Of a stretch of DNA of 6,166 nt, positions 5,377 to 6,166 are shown piece after piece; the first letter of the stretch is position 1, and each line of letters begins with the position of its first letter. A model generated the notes under the pieces. That model worked only from the letters and a program-made list of their open reading frames with translations, did no database searches and had not been told where the DNA came from. This DNA comes from an uncultured Clostridia bacterium (GTDB lineage: Bacteria; Bacillota; Clostridia; Oscillospirales; CAG-272): contig CAJONA010000086.1 in the NCBI GenBank assembly GCA_905235755.1, positions 1 through 6,166 on the forward strand, read 5' to 3'. The position numbers and the translations under genes were made by a program.

Positions 5377-5403
5377 GTCCCCCAAAGGATAACCGCATTT
5401 TTT
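5368..5403 (+). terminator. Terminator of the sigma-factor gene
   Basis: AATGCGG (5368-5374) pairs with CCGCATT (5393-5399). After a C-A mismatch the inner TGTCC/GGATA arms continue the stem around CCCAAA. A T6 tract (5398-5403) follows. On the minus strand the hairpin is followed only by ATTATTTG, so it is mainly a rightward terminator. Confidence 0.8.
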
Positions 5404-5465
5404 CAATTTGCGTCAGCAAATTGTACCTCACCTATTACCTATTCCTTTTTACTTATTACCTTATC
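5404..5465. repeat. Inverted repeat plus degenerate heptamer tract between sigma-factor gene and mnmE
   Basis: CAATTTGC (5404-5411) and GCAAATTG (5416-5423) form a perfect 8-bp inverted repeat around GTCA. Directly after it, 5424-5465 is a purine-poor tract built of degenerate heptamers resembling TTACCTA, such as CACCTAT, TACCTAT and TTACCTT. The combination looks like a small dispersed intergenic repeat rather than random spacer. It is not coding, although a spurious frame starts within it. Whether it is repeated elsewhere in the genome cannot be seen here. Confidence 0.5.
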
Positions 5466-6166
5466 TCATTTCCCCACGCAGAACCGCTTGAAGATCTCCG
5501 AAACGATCGTCTCGTCGATTCCTCTGCCGTCGGTCTCGTTCAGCGCAGCCATGGCTTCCTCCGCCAGTGTGCAGACGCAGTCAATGGGGTCGCCCTGTTT
5601 GAGGGCAAGGACGGCGGAGGTGAGGGCTGTTCGGCTGTGTTCGAGCGCCTGACGCTGCCGCACATCCCAGATCACCGCGTCATTGCGGAGATCCAGCGCG
5701 CCGCTGCCGAAAATGGTCGAGACGCGTTCAGACAGAGTGGACGCATCCCCCGATGCCGCGCTCATTTCTAACGTTTCACCGCAAGCTCCGGCAATCTGCG
5801 CGAGCTCGTCCGGCGTGAGCGTCAGTCCGCGGTCGGATTTGTTGATGACGGCGATTTTCGGGATATCGAGAGGTTTCAGTAAATCAAGGAGTGCCTGATC
5901 CTCGGCGGTGAGAGCTTCGCTGCCATCAAAGACCGCGATCACCAGCTCCGCCGACGCGATCTCCTTTTCCGCGCGGTCGATCCCGAGCTTTTCCACGGTG
6001 TCACCGGACTGCCGGAGTCCTGCGGTGTCGGAGAGCCGGAGCGTGACCCCGCCGAAGGAGACCGTTTCGCGGAGAATGTCGCGCGTCGTCCCGGGGATTT
6101 CGGTGACGATGGCGGATTCCTCGCCGGTCATGAGGTTGAAAATGGAGCTTTTCCCGACGTTCGGGC
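5466..6166 (-). CDS. mnmE: tRNA uridine-5-carboxymethylaminomethyl(34) synthesis GTPase MnmE, C-terminal part (cut by window edge)
   Basis: MnmE (TrmE) works with MnmG to install the cmnm5 group on the wobble uridine of certain tRNAs, using a tetrahydrofolate-bound one-carbon unit and a potassium-activated GTPase. The window holds the G domain and C-terminus, about 233 residues of a usual 450. It opens inside the P-loop, PNVGKSSIFNLM. The G2 TTRD in EIPGTTRDILRE, the G3 DTAG followed by LRQSGDTVEKLGIDRA, the G4 NKSD and a G5 SA follow in order. The protein ends in FCVGK, the conserved C-x-G-K tail whose cysteine is needed for modification. An internal ATG at 6131 is not the start, since the P-loop lies upstream of it in the same frame. 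All 17 Ile codons are ATC or ATT, like the sigma-factor gene and unlike the genes left of 3600. The gene converges on the sigma-factor gene, and no mnmG is visible downstream. Confidence 0.95.
   Translation of the reverse strand, partial: PNVGKSSIFNLMTGEESAIVTEIPGTTRDILRETVSFGGVTLRLSDTAGLRQSGDTVEKLGIDRAEKEIASAELVIAVFDGSEALTAEDQALLDLLKPLDIPKIAVINKSDRGLTLTPDELAQIAGACGETLEMSAASGDASTLSERVSTIFGSGALDLRNDAVIWDVRQRQALEHSRTALTSAVLALKQGDPIDCVCTLAEEAMAALNETDGRGIDETIVSEIFKRFCVGK

Noticed and set aside
5404..5423. Inverted repeat considered as a second terminator or an attachment site
   Set aside because: The stem is AT-rich and not followed by a T tract on plus. No integrase, recombinase or matching second copy is present in the window.
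1..6166. CRISPR array, tRNA, rRNA, insertion sequence or defence system
   Set aside because: No regularly spaced repeats, cloverleaf-like segments, transposase motifs or nuclease/toxin pairs were seen on either strand.

Overview
The window looks like DNA from spore-forming, probably anaerobic and gut-type, Clostridia (Bacillota). The evidence is a cotJABC spore-coat operon, a FakA/YloV fatty acid kinase start, strong AGGAGG ribosome binding sites and compact intrinsic terminators. However, the window appears to join two different genomic backgrounds at about 3594-3607. To the left, about half of the Ile codons I checked are ATA (5 of 9 in the fakA fragment, 8 of 16 in cotJC, 5 of 6 in the rsmF fragment). 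To the right I find no ATA among 33 Ile codons of the sigma-factor gene or 17 of the mnmE fragment. The join falls inside an RsmF-type rRNA methyltransferase gene, which loses its catalytic half there. This is most simply an assembly chimera or a large recombination.

Left part, 1-3594. The 5' end of fakA (minus strand, cut by the window edge) is divergent from cotJA-cotJB-cotJC (plus strand). The 335-base gap between them holds a minus-oriented terminator with no visible parent gene, a sigma-E-like promoter, and a GNRA-type hairpin just before cotJA. The cotJ genes are packed with no gaps and end at a bidirectional terminator. A convergent minus-strand gene follows, encoding a membrane-anchored, ComEC-like metallo-beta-lactamase-fold hydrolase. 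It has its own sigma-A-type promoter and terminator. A second sigma-A-type promoter, pointing right, drives the interrupted rsmF-like gene from a TTG start.

Right part, about 3600-6166. A short tail of an unidentified reading frame ends in a terminator. Next comes a 513-residue protein in which an ECF-type sigma factor (residues 1-163) is fused to about 350 extra residues with a probable winged helix. This is the least ordinary gene in the window. Its 3' flank carries a perfect 14-base tandem duplication, the second copy of which forms one arm of the terminator. A small repeat module follows: an 8-bp inverted repeat plus degenerate TTACCTA-like heptamers. The window ends in the 3' part of mnmE (minus strand), the tRNA-modifying GTPase.

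Functionally, the left half combines lipid salvage (FakA), sporulation coat assembly (CotJ), an extracytoplasmic hydrolase and rRNA methylation. The right half combines a possible self-contained sigma-factor switch with tRNA wobble-uridine modification. No CRISPR array, tRNA, rRNA, insertion sequence or clear phage gene was seen.
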